From NCBI GenBank assembly GCA_036245525.1, contig BTPG01000007.1, positions 119,784,132-119,848,131 on the forward strand: 64,000 bases of DNA. The letters run 5' to 3'. Below, piece by piece: positions 1 through 9,048 of this stretch. The notes beneath the pieces are model-generated. The model saw nothing but the letters and a program-made list of their open reading frames with translations. It searched no databases and was not told the DNA's origin. Position 1 is the first letter of the stretch. Each line of letters opens with the position of its first letter. The DNA is from Semisulcospira habei. Taxonomy: Eukaryota; Mollusca; Gastropoda; Semisulcospiridae. The translations under genes and the position numbers were made by a program.

Positions 1-370
<370 letters not shown>

Positions 371-386
371 TTAACTCTAATTCAAC

Positions 387-446
387 GTCCGCTTAGCGGA
401 CCCACTCAGCACAACACTTCTGTGCCAATGTCCGCTATAGTGGAAT
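387..446. repeat. Subterminal palindromes of piggyBac-like element P1
   Basis: Just inside the left TTAA end lie GTCCGCTTAGCGGAC (about 388-402) and an imperfect relative, TGTCCGCTATAGTGGA (about 428-443). Similar paired palindromes occur inside the ends of the other piggyBac-like elements in this window. Transposase-binding sites are a plausible role, but this is inference. Confidence 0.5.
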
Positions 447-628
447 TGCGCTGTCGTTATTTTTAGCACCGAAATGAGGACAGATGATATGGAACTACCA
501 AGCCAGCTTTCTATTATAAATATTCCACTATGAATATTCATGTTTCCCCTGATTGGTCAGTGGCTTTATGTGAAACTAGAGGGCAATCTGTGCGTGTACA
601 CAGCTTTGATCGACTTTTGCTTGGCAAG

Positions 629-958
629 ATGGCGACGCCCACACCTTCTACGTCTGGTGAGAACATGAACAATGCACGGCGTCAGTTCTACAGCCTTCGA
701 GAAGCTGTGGAAATAGTCAACTTGTGGATCTGATGTTGAAGATTCTGATGATGAAGGTGAAAATGCAGCCTTTGACCCGTCAGACAGTGATTTTAGCGAT
801 CACAGCGAAAGAGACAATGAAAGCATAGCAGTAGCAGACGACGCACATGATGCTGGTAGAAATGAACACACTGTTGCTGATATGACCGAAGAGCAGTTCA
901 TCAACTTTTGATGCAAGATTGGAATGACGACTTTTCATTTTTCCGAGGTATACCACCC
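629..958 (+). pseudogene. piggyBac-like transposase, acidic N-terminal fragment
   Basis: It starts at ATG 629 with MATPTPSTSGENMNNARRQF and runs into a stop at 731. Shifting frame at about 727 restores SDVEDSDDEGENAAFDPSDS followed by DFSDHSERDNE, an Asp/Ser-rich stretch typical of piggyBac transposase N-termini. It continues through VADMTEEQFINF and, after a second shift, DFSFFRGIPPYTG, where an RTE LINE interrupts it at 971. Transposases of this family cut at TTAA sites by a DDE mechanism. At least two frameshifts make this copy nonfunctional. Confidence 0.65.
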
Positions 959-970
959 TACACTGGCAGT
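959..970. repeat. Left target-site duplication of RTE copy A
   Basis: TACACTGGCAGT occurs here and again at 3266-3277, flanking the RTE-like insertion. The 12-bp direct repeat marks where the LINE entered the piggyBac transposase. Confidence 0.85.
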
Positions 971-976
971 ACTTAC

Positions 977-2468
977 TTACTTACGCCTGTCACCCCTACC
1001 CGGGTATAGGCCGTCGACGAGAGACCTCCAGCAACTCCTGTCCTGTGCTTCTCCTTCGATTCTACTCCAGGTGGTTCCCAGTCTCTTGATGTCTGCTTGG
1101 AGATCTCGACGCCAGGAGTTTCTCGGCCTACCTCTTTTCCTCTTTCCCTGGGGGTTCCATGACAATGCCTGCCTAGTGATACTGGAAGCTGGCTTTCTCA
1201 GACTGTGACTGATCCATCCCCATCTTCTTCGCCCAATTTCATTCTCTGCTGTTATCTGCTCTGTTCTCTCCCAGAGTCTGACGTTGCTGATCTTCTCTGG
1301 CCAGTGGATTTTCAAAATTCTTCTAAGGCAACTGTTCATGAAGGTCTGTACTCTGTTGACTGTGGTTTTTGTCAATCTCCATGTCTCTGCTCCATATAGG
1401 AGAACTGCTTTTACATTGGAGTTGAAAATCCGGACTTTGGTGTGTTGTGACAGCTCTCTGGAACTCCACACTTTTTTGAACTGGAGAAAGGCTGCTCTGG
1501 CTTTACCGATTCGTGCTCCGACATCTGCATCAGTGCCGCCTTTTTTGTCTATGATGCTCCCGAGATAGGTGAAGGACTCCACCTCCTCCAACGGGGTGCC
1601 AGCAAGCAAGACTGGTTCTTCCCTGGTTGCGTTCAGCCTCATTGTCTTTGTTTTCTGTTTGTGAATGGTGAGGCCCACTTGGGACGAGATGTCAGCAAGC
1701 CTTGTGGTCTTGTCCTGCATTTGTTGATGAGTGTGGGACAGTAATGCCAAGTCGTCTGCAAAATCGAGGTCGTCAAGCTGTGTCCACAGTGTCCACTGTA
1801 TTCCACTTCGTCTGTGCTCTGTGGTCATCTTCATGACCCAGTCTATGGCCAGTAGGAAGAGGAACGGAGACAGCAGACACCCCTGCCTGACACCAGTTCT
1901 GACCTGGAGCTCTCTGGTGAACTGCCCTTCGTGGATCACGCGACATGTCATGCCATCATAGCTGCTCTTGATCAGGCGGACGAGCTTTGTGGGTACACCG
2001 TAGTGTCGTAGGAGTTTCCACAGAGTCTCTCGGTCCACGCTGTCAAATGCTTTCTCATAATCCACAAAGTTGACGTACAGCGGGGAGCTCCACTCCAGAG
2101 ACTGTTCCACGATGATGGAGAGTAGCGATCTGGTCTGTACATGATCGGTTCTTCCTGAATCCTGCTTGCTGGTCTTTCAGCTGGGGGTCAACGGAGCTCT
2201 TCATTCTCTCTAGGATGATCCTGTTGAAGACCTTTCCTGGTACTGACAGCAAGATGATTCCTCTGTAGTTGGAACACTTGCTGAGGTCGCCTTTCTTGGG
2301 AAGCTTGATTAGGTACCCCTCCTTCCAGTCAGCTGGCATCACCTCCTCTTCCCAGATCTTTCCAAACAGTGGGTACAGCATCTCAACTGTTGTCTCTAGG
2401 TCTGCTTTCAGAGACTCCGCTGGGATGCCATCTGGCCCTGCTGCTTTGCCATTCTTCAAAAATGCCAC
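977..2468 (-). pseudogene. RTE-like reverse transcriptase, copy A
   Basis: Two overlapping open segments (2468-2055 and 2110-977) form one reverse transcriptase broken by a frameshift near 2090. The first has KNGKAAGPDGIP, CSNYRGIILLSVPGK and QAGFRKNRSCTDQ. The second has the palm motifs DYEKAFDSVDRETLW, VRQGCLLSPFLFLL and the catalytic LDFADDLALLS, then a tail with [15 protein letters not shown] and [15 protein letters not shown]. The product would copy element RNA into DNA at a nicked target. It is the most intact RT of this family in the window apart from the frameshift. Confidence 0.85.
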
Positions 2469-3265
2469 TGCTTTTCTGATCTCTTCCAGGCTGGGTCTGT
2501 CACAGCTGATGGGTAGGTCGGTCTCTGCCGGCTGGATGTCGGGGGGGTGGGGGGGGGGGGGGGTGGGCTAGGTCTGTTCAGTAACTCTTCAAAATACTCG
2601 GCCCATCTGTCGAGTTGGTCTGCTCTGTCTGCAATAGGCTTGCCTTCTTCGTCTTTTACTGGTCTTTCTGTATGGCCATACTTACCCGACAATCTTCTGG
2701 TAATGTCGTAGAGCTGTTTCATGTTGCCGCTGCCTGCTGCCTTTTCTGCCTCTGCTGCCAGGCTGTCTGTGTAGGCCCTCTTGTCTGCCCTGATACTCCT
2801 CTTCACCTCGCGGTTGGCTTCCGAGTATTCCCCCTGTGCCCTTACTTTGGCTGCTCTCGTGCGACTGTTGTTGACCGCTGCTTTCTTCTGCTTCCTCGCT
2901 TCTATCTTCTTCAAGGTCTGTGCCGACAGCCAGTCCTTGTGGTGGTGTTTCCTGAACCCTACAGTGTCTTTGCAGGTTGAGTTCAACGCCTCTCTAACTG
3001 CCTTCCACTGCTGCTCTGTGGTGACCGCCTCCTCTTCATTTACTAGCTCCTGTAGCGCTTGAAACCGGTTGGACAGCACCAGTTTGAACTCTTCTCTAAC
3101 TCCAGTTTCTCTCAGGAGGCCTACATTATAGCGCTGTCTTCTTGTTGTCTCTGTGCGGCTTTTCTTTAGCTTGAGCTTCATTCTTAAGGTAAGCAGATGG
3201 TGGTCTGAGGCGACATCTGCTCCCCTCCTCACTCGAACATCTTGAAGGGATCTTCTAAATTTCTT
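2456..3265 (-). pseudogene. RTE-like endonuclease C-terminus and linker, copy A
   Basis: The frame begins just inside the insertion border with FRRSLQDVRVRRGADVASDHH; the SDHH motif holds the catalytic histidine of APE-type endonucleases. It continues through LRMKLKLKKSRTETTRRQRY and a Lys/Arg-rich linker to YDITRRLSGKYGHTERPVKD and YFEELLNRPSP. A poly-Pro run encoded by the poly-C tract (2541-2567) then disrupts the join to the RT. The start of the endonuclease is missing. Confidence 0.75.
2541..2567 (+). repeat. Poly-G tract in RTE copy A
   Basis: About 27 nearly uninterrupted G residues (two T) sit in the linker between endonuclease and RT. The second RTE copy (39988-44497) has a longer tract at the same element position, while copy B does not. 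Confidence 0.9.
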
Positions 3266-3277
3266 TACACTGGCAGT

Positions 3278-3725
3278 GCTGGCCTTCAAATCGATCACAT
3301 GGCCAGTCATGCTCACACTGATTTTCTTCACACAGATAATCGATGATGCTCTCATAGATCACATACTTACACAGACCAACACATACGTAGAGAAAATATT
3401 GCAGCCAAAGGAGATCTGAAAGAGAATAGCCATCTCAGATTGTTTCCACAACAAGGGATAACAAGAACTGATATGCTAGGTTTCCTTGCAACATGTGTCC
3501 CTGTCTTTGGTTCACAAGCCGCATATTGTGGATTACTGGTCAACATCAGCTATCTTACAAACACCATTTGCTCCCAACATCATGTCGCGCAACAAATTCC
3601 TGATGATTTTAGCGGTTCTTCATGTCAGTGATAATGATACCAATGTCCCCTTTGGTAGCCAGGCCATGACAGTTTGCACAAAATCAGGCCTGTTGTGGAA
3701 CATCTTCAGGACAAATTTGAAGCAC
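3278..3725 (+). pseudogene. piggyBac-like transposase, middle fragment
   Basis: After the LINE the piggyBac frame resumes with DDALIDHILTQTNTYVEKIL, a stretch matching the family's 'F..I...TN.YA' region. With frame changes, SLVHKPHIVDYWSTSA and PFAPNIMSRNKFLMILAVLH-V follow, the family's hallmark 'YW......P.....MSRNRF..I...LH' block. A SINE-like element enters at 3740. Several stops and shifts are present. Confidence 0.75.
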
Positions 3726-3739
3726 TCTACACGCCCGGA
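3726..3739. repeat. Left target-site duplication of SINE copy 1
   Basis: TCTACACGCCCGGA is repeated at 4129-4142 on the other side of the insertion. The 14-bp length fits LINE-mediated insertion. Confidence 0.9.
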
Positions 3740-4128
3740 TTGTACATGGTTGATTGTACATTGCTTAACGTCCCGACAGCAACAAGGCTTTCTCAGGACG
3801 TGCCTGCACTGCTTGTGAAAAAAAACCAAAACAGAACATTGAATGTATGTCGCCAGCCGGTCAAATACGTTAAATAAACCTAACTCATGGGGCCTAAATA
3901 AAGCTAAGACCATTTAGCAACACACATCCAATATCAAGAGCTACAGGCAGTGCAGACAGTAGGGAGAGTTTTAAAAAGGCAAATACAGGTGAATGGACAA
4001 AGGGTAGACAGAAACACATGCCCCAGAATAGAGAGAAAAACCCACCCTGTGGGGCTGACCAGGGTGACCCTGGGAACTAAAAAATACCTAACCCCACCCA
4101 AGTCCCCCAGGGCAGACCCGGGTGGGGT
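3740..4128 (-). mobile_element. SINE-like retroposon, copy 1
   Basis: A 389-bp noncoding insert, over 95% alike by eye to 13831-14220 and flanked by a 14-bp target duplication. Read on the minus strand it starts AACCCCACCCGGGTCTGCCC and ends near GTCGGGACGTTAAGCAATG. The last 20 or so bases resemble the 3' ends of the I/Nimb-like LINEs here (CTCGGCGTTAAAC). No clear tRNA A and B boxes could be assigned, so a truncated nonautonomous LINE derivative is also possible. Confidence 0.8.
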
Positions 4129-4142
4129 TCTACACGCCCGGA

Positions 4143-4570
4143 GAAAATGTTGCCGTCGATGAAGCCATGTGCCCATGGAGGGGACATCTTCGATTTCGAG
4201 TTGATATGAAAGACAAACCTATAAAGTGGGGCATAAAACTTTACGAACTTTGCGAATCAAATGCTGCATATGTCTACAGTTTTGAAGTGTTCACAGCATC
4301 ACCTACCTTGAACAACAGGCCTGTTGGCGTCGTACTGCGCCTTGCACAGCCAGTCCTGCATGAAGGCAGAACTACATATGTAGACAACTATTACTGTTGC
4401 CCTAAACTGGCAAACAAACTTGTTGAGGCAGACACCCATTGGCACCGTTTGAGCGGACAGAAAAGGGATGCCAACACATCTGTGCAAATTACCTAATCCC
4501 CCACGAGGACAGGTTCAAGGCTATCGTTAGGTATGTAATGCTCTTTAGACACATATTGATGGTTGCATGT
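4143..4570 (+). pseudogene. piggyBac-like transposase, DDE catalytic fragment
   Basis: This block carries the clearest piggyBac signature: ENVAVDEAMCPWRGHLRFRV and KDKPIKWGIKLYELCES, then RTTYVDNYYCCPKLANKL. The Asp in VDEAM and the Asp in TYVDNYY are the first two catalytic aspartates of the family. A +1 shift near 4460 then gives DRKGMPTHLCKLPNP. The region with the third catalytic Asp is not recognisable before the DIRS insertion begins at about 5017, so the enzyme is dead. Confidence 0.85.
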
Positions 4571-5016
4571 CTAAACTGTGCAAGTCTATGCATATTATGA
4601 ATGGCACACTTACAGCATGCAATCATCAACATGCTGTTATTCAGAGATGAGACCAGGTTGAGATCAAATCCTAGGAAAGCAATGAGTCCAGGACTCGCAA
4701 TCAGTATATTTTCATGTGGGGGATCTTCACAAAAATAACCAAAATGCAGGAAAACAATTCCGGAAAAGTCATATGTCTGGTTATTAGTAATTACCATTAC
4801 AGTATTTGGTAATTAGTTACACCTAATTGTCACATAAATAATTGTTTACATCTTACTGACAGTGTAACATTTCATTTTCAGGGCTTGCGGGTTCTGTTGT
4901 AATGAAAGTTTGACATGTAGAGAGTGTTTACCATGTGACATTTTCCACCTCTTCACTCTCTCTCTCATCCAGGCTTCTATTCTACATGGACTCCACAGCT
5001 CCAGCCTGGGCAGGAA
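4571..5016 (+). other. Uninterpreted sequence between piggyBac core and DIRS insertion
   Basis: AT-rich sequence without coherent frames. It should correspond to the distal transposase region but no family motif is visible, so it may be decayed or replaced sequence. Confidence 0.4.
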
Positions 5017-5243
5017 AAATGGATTTTTCTCTAAAATGTAATTTTTCAAAAAATACTTACCGATGGCATTACTAATAGGAATGTTTGCTTAGCATAGCAA
5101 TTTTAGCCCCAAAACTCGTGTACATCACAACCGGGGAGGCGACTCACGGGAGTGCTTACCAAGATACCCAAGTAGCCTCCCCTGCCTCCCTATCTGGTGG
5201 CGCGCTCACCGTTTCCCGCCAGTCTCTGAGCCTTAGCTCCACT
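5017..5243 (+). repeat. Left inverted terminal repeat of DIRS X
   Basis: It matches the reverse complement of 24340-24546 with only scattered differences, including the block AATTTTAGCCCCAAAACTCG and CCTCCCCTGCCTCCCTATC. Inverted rather than direct terminal repeats separate DIRS elements from LTR retrotransposons. Confidence 0.85.
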
Positions 5244-5277
5244 GCGGCAAGCAGGGTAGGAGGGAGAGACCTCTGAG

Positions 5278-5375
5278 TAATGCCATCGGTAAGTAATTTT
5301 CGAAAAAATACATTTTAGAGAAAAATCCATTTATTTTCTCAAAATCTTTACCGATGGCATTACTAATAGGAACAA
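5278..5375. repeat. Internal complementary region of DIRS X
   Basis: The left half (GTAATGCCATCGGTAAG through AAATCCATTTA) is complementary to the left outer end. The right half (TTTTCTCAAAATCTTTACCG) is complementary to the right outer end. In the DIRS model this region templates completion of the ends during circle formation. Confidence 0.8.
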
Positions 5376-5429
5376 TGGCCCTGAGCGCTCTGCTCGTTAA
5401 CTATCGAGGCCCGTTCCTGCGCACCACTC

Positions 5430-5556
5430 CCGACAATTTTAGCTAGGCGTTACCCATGGTGCCTGGAGGGAGTGCTGCTCCGCCGAGATGTCCCCCACTA
5501 GGGCCAGGTAGGCGCGCTGGCTGGATAGGTCTCGCAGGTAGAGGCGGGCGAAGGTA
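5430..5556 (-). pseudogene. DIRS X tyrosine recombinase, C-terminal remnant
   Basis: The minus strand reads STFARLYLRDL then SSQRAYLALVGDISAEQHSL and ends shortly after QAPW. It aligns with the C-terminus of the second DIRS element (STFACFYLRDL at about 35700). The Tyr in LYLRDL is in the position of the nucleophile of tyrosine recombinases. Everything upstream, including the HxxR box, is missing, and an I/Nimb-like LINE begins at 5557. Confidence 0.85.
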
Positions 5557-7924
5557 GATTTACTTAGTTATTTGGGTTTAACGCCGAGCAGGCAACTAAG
5601 GCCATCTCACGGCGGGAAGGGTAAAAATCTGGTCAGCCAGACTAAAAGAAAGGTCTTAAGACATGATGTAAATATACCTTAAAAATATGTCAGGCTAAAA
5701 TGTCGCACAGGTCTTTAAAGAAAACGTCGAAAGACTCTCAAAAAGGTCAAAATAATAGAATCATAATAATCTATAAACGCTCAAATCTTATTTAAAATAT
5801 GGCACTCTCTCAGAAAACTGAAGATCTTGTCCGGGGGCACATCCCGGAACAAAACCTTCAAGGAGTCTGCCGTGAAATGTTTATACCTTGTGTCGATTAG
5901 ATCAGCACAAGACAACAAAAAGTGTTGAACAGAGTACTGCTCGTCGCAGGCATAACACCATGGACGCTCCTCCTGTTTAAGTAAATAAGAGTGCGTAACA
6001 TACGTGTGCCCGATGTGGAGCCGAGCCAGGACAGTCTCCTCACGGCGGCTGCCGCAGCGATAAGGTAGACCGTCGGACAACTTAGGAAGAGCTTCATGCA
6101 GCTTGTTAGCTTCCTCTTTGTCCCACTCGGACTGCCACTCATGGGCTATGTACGCACTAGCCACATGTCTAAAATCACTATAAACAGTCTGTGTGTCAGG
6201 GACAGGGTCATTGCGGGCATCGTTGGCAGCAGAATCTGCGATCCTGTTGCCTTCGATGCCCACATGCCCTGGCACCCAAATAAAAATGATATCATAATAT
6301 TCCTTCATCAAGTCCGCGTGGAGCTCTCTGATCTGCACCAGCAGTGGGTGGTCATTTCCCGTGCCCTGAAGGGCTTGCAGGGCAGAAAGAGAGTCAGACA
6401 GAATCAGGAAGTTCCTTTCTCTAGATCGATAAGCATGCCTGAGTGCCAGCAGAACCGCCTGCAGTTCCGCACTAAATACAGATGAGTGGTCTGGGAGGCG
6501 GTGCTTAAATGGGCGTCTAGGATGGCGAGAGGACACTGCGGCCGCAGCCACTCTCCCATCCTCAGACTTTGACCCATCGGTATAGATGCGACAATAGCCA
6601 GGAAAAATTGAAAGCAGTTCATTGAGGCTCTGTTGGTATATGGCTGGTGGGGTAGAGTCTTTCTTGTGGGCAGTCAAGTCCAGCAAGATGTCAGGAACTG
6701 GTAAGAGCCAAGGTGGAGTGATGTGTTGCAGGGATTCCGAAACTCTGTCCAGGTCCAATCCGGCCGCCTGCAGATGAGGTCGGACACGGAAAGAAAGTGG
6801 ACAGACAGCTCCCGGATGGGTATCGTAAATCTCTGCTAACGATGGTTTAAAAACACAATCATAGGCAGGATTGTCTGGATGGGCCTTCAGTTTCAGAACG
6901 TAGCTGAGCATGAGGCGGATGCGGCGGAGCTTGAAAGAAGGCTCCCCTGCCTCGGCATACAGACTAGGAACTGGAGACGTCCTGAAGGCCCCAAGACATA
7001 TCCGCAGACCCTGATGGTGAATTGTGTTCAGATGCTGTAGCACAGACTTGGAAGCTGAGCCATACACCACAGAGCCGTAATCCAGTTTGGACCGAACAAG
7101 GGCCCGGTACAGACAAAGTAAGACAGTACGGTCCGCACCCCAGTCAGTACGACCGACGACACGAAGAATGTCGAGAGCCTTCTGACAAGAGGTTCTAAGG
7201 TAATTAATATGGTTGCGGAAGGTAAGTCTTTTGTCAAAAATGACCCCCAGAAACTTTGCCTCCTCGGCCACCTTAATTGGCACTCCAGCAATGCTCAGTC
7301 TAGGTTCTGGAAAAAATTTTGTCTGGTTAGTAAAATGCACACAGACAGTCTTGGAGGGCGAGAACTTGAATCCATTGAGAGACACCCACCACTGGATGCG
7401 ATCAACGCACAGCTGCAAGCGCCTCTCAAGGGACGCAAGTCCTCGACCACGTGCGCACAAAGCAAAGTCGTCAACAAACAAAGAGCATTCAGAATCATCC
7501 TTGACGGCCTTTACAATGTTATTAATTTTAATACTAAATAAAACAGGAGATAGAATGCTGCCCTGTGGGACACCCATCTCCTGTTCAAAGGAGTCGGAGA
7601 GGGTGGAGCCCACACGGACATGGAACGACTGGTTAGTCAAAAAATTGTGAATAAAAACGGGCAGGTGCCCTTTAAAACCCATGTCCAACAAGTCAGACAT
7701 AATGCCATACTTCCAGGTAGTGTCATACGCCTTCTCAAGATCAAAGAAAATTGCATAGACATGCTGCTTGTTGACAAAAGAATCTCAAATAAATGATTCA
7801 AAGCGGACTAAATGGTCAGTTGTACTACGGAAGCGCCGGAAACCGCACTGGAGGTCTGTGAGGAGACCCTGTGACTCAAGATGCCACACCAGGCGGGCGT
7901 TCACCAGGCGCTCCATAGTTTTAC
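5557..7924 (-). mobile_element. I/Nimb-like LINE copy 1 (5'-truncated)
   Basis: A minus-strand non-LTR retrotransposon. Its 3' end is at the left: after the stop at 5781 comes a UTR ending CTGCTCGGCGTTAAACCCAA-ATAACTAA, repeated in copies 2 and 3. It encodes reverse transcriptase, RNase H and a C-terminal zinc-binding tail. RT plus RNase H in one ORF points to the I superfamily (I, Nimb or relatives). It is truncated before the early RT motifs and inserted in the recombinase of DIRS X. No clear target duplication was found. Confidence 0.85.
5781..7700 (-). CDS. Reverse transcriptase-RNase H polyprotein of I/Nimb-like LINE, copy 1
   Basis: A single open frame of 639 codons, the longest in the window. 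RT motifs are MGVPQGSILSPVLFSI (residues about 42-57), the catalytic CSLFVDDFALC (FVDD replacing the usual FADD) and FLGVIFDKRLTF. RNase H follows from about residue 375 with YTDGSKSEDG, FSAELQAVLLAL, LSDSLSALQAL and WVPGHVGIEGNRIADSAAND, so the D-E-D-D residues are all present. The C-terminus has CYACDEQYSVQHFLLSC, a CCHC zinc-binding motif of this LINE group. The first in-frame Met at 7700 lies inside the RT domain, so the true start is lost. It is likely a recent insertion, given the intact frame. Confidence 0.88.
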   Translation of the reverse strand: MSDLLDMGFKGHLPVFIHNFLTNQSFHVRVGSTLSDSFEQEMGVPQGSILSPVLFSIKINNIVKAVKDDSECSLFVDDFALCARGRGLASLERRLQLCVDRIQWWVSLNGFKFSPSKTVCVHFTNQTKFFPEPRLSIAGVPIKVAEEAKFLGVIFDKRLTFRNHINYLRTSCQKALDILRVVGRTDWGADRTVLLCLYRALVRSKLDYGSVVYGSASKSVLQHLNTIHHQGLRICLGAFRTSPVPSLYAEAGEPSFKLRRIRLMLSYVLKLKAHPDNPAYDCVFKPSLAEIYDTHPGAVCPLSFRVRPHLQAAGLDLDRVSESLQHITPPWLLPVPDILLDLTAHKKDSTPPAIYQQSLNELLSIFPGYCRIYTDGSKSEDGRVAAAAVSSRHPRRPFKHRLPDHSSVFSAELQAVLLALRHAYRSRERNFLILSDSLSALQALQGTGNDHPLLVQIRELHADLMKEYYDIIFIWVPGHVGIEGNRIADSAANDARNDPVPDTQTVYSDFRHVASAYIAHEWQSEWDKEEANKLHEALPKLSDGLPYRCGSRREETVLARLHIGHTYVTHSYLLKQEERPWCYACDEQYSVQHFLLSCADLIDTRYKHFTADSLKVLFRDVPPDKIFSFLRECHILNKI

Positions 7925-8857
7925 ATTAGTGATTAGACAAGAACCGGAGTGTTTAACGTGGTATGGCCATTGGCTACGCAAGGAGTCCGTTCCCCAGATT
8001 GGAGAGCACGTCCACGGTACAGGCTTGTGGATCCGGTATGAGGGAGACAGAGGAAGCAGCGTCCTGTTCCATTTACAGGAGAACAGGTCGATCATCGGGG
8101 TCTCCCCACGTGCATAGGGTGGCTGAAAGGCATCCGGGTGCAGCTATCGCTCTGTGAGAAGCCGCTGGCCCCGTTGCGAGGGGAAGTCCGCGCATATGTT
8201 GAGCAGGCCTGCGATGCACCGTGCCTGCCGAATGATGCCCCGATCCCTGCACCCCCGGAGGACTTGGTACACAAAGTAGGCCATGACTGCCGAGTAGTCG
8301 GAGAGCACCTGAACCTCCTGTAGCGCAAGTTGTTCTTCCCATCTGGCGCGAGCCAACCGCACCGCCTCATCTCCGGCCAGCTGAATGTCTGCCTGCGTGT
8401 TCCCCCGTTGCTACCCGGCAACGTCCATCCACCGGCGAGGATGAGACGTGAAAGAGGAGGGGCTCCAGTGCAGAGGCGGATGCCGCTGTATCGGCTGAGA
8501 GTAGAATCTGCCTAGGGATCTGCCGCAGCGCTAGTAGGCCCGACAGCTGGGGACCGGCCCTGGTCTGGAGAGCTTCTGCGCGAGACACTCCGAGTGCCGC
8601 CTCCACTATCTTCTGTATTCGCTCTTCGGGGCGTCGTAACCGGCTGGTGTCAGTCAGGGACTCCATGCCTAGGGGGATAACCCGCGTGCCAGTTCTCCGT
8701 CGGACTCGCCGCCATTGCCCCGGGAATCCGTGTTGGCGGAGCCGAGTCAGCCAGGAATCTGTGTCCTCCAACGCTTCGCCATCTGGTTCCGGAGAGGCAG
8801 GTCGTCCGGGTAGTTGGGAGCGCGGGGCCGAAGGTAATAGTTTAGCGCCAATTAGTT
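7925..8857 (-). pseudogene. DIRS X reverse transcriptase thumb and RNase H fragment
   Basis: The minus strand reads VIPLGMESLTDT and PEERIQKIVEAALG (RT thumb/connection), then EVQVLSDYSAVMAYFVYQV, QARCIAGLLNICADFPSQRG and LLTERS (RNase H), and with a shift TPMIDLFSCKWNRTLLP. The same order is found in DIRS-type Pol and in the second DIRS element of this window (DLFTTRWNRQLPIF). Several frameshifts are present. Flanking LINEs cut it off from the RT palm on one side and the recombinase on the other. Confidence 0.75.
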
Positions 8858-9048
8858 ATTGTGGTTTAACGCCGAGCAGGCGACCAAGGTCATCTCACGG
8901 CGGGATGGGTAAAAATCTGGTCAGCCAGGCTAAAAAAAAAGGTCTTAAAACAGGATGTCATGCTAAAATGTCGCACAAGTCTTTAAAAAAAACGTCTACA
9001 GACTCTCAAAAAGGGCAAAATAATGAAATTCATATAGTCTGTAAATGC

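Larger units (their letters stand above)
971..3265 (-). mobile_element. RTE-like non-LTR retrotransposon copy A (5'-truncated)
   Basis: A minus-strand LINE ending at the left in repeated TAAG units after the conserved 3' end GTAGGGGTGACAGGCG, as RTE-type elements end. It is flanked by the 12-bp duplication TACACTGGCAGT. From 5' to 3' it holds the C-terminal tip of the endonuclease (FRRSLQDVRVRRGADVASDHH), a basic linker, reverse transcriptase with YVNFVDYEKAFDSVD, RQGCLLSPFLF and FADDLALL, then a C-terminal region with [12 protein letters not shown]. It is 5'-truncated within the endonuclease, the common product of incomplete target-primed reverse transcription. The RTE/RTEX assignment rests on motif style; other endonuclease-type clades are possible. 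Confidence 0.85.

Noticed and set aside
6096..6485. Plus-strand ORF of 129 codons
   Set aside because: Antisense shadow of the RNase H region of LINE copy 1.
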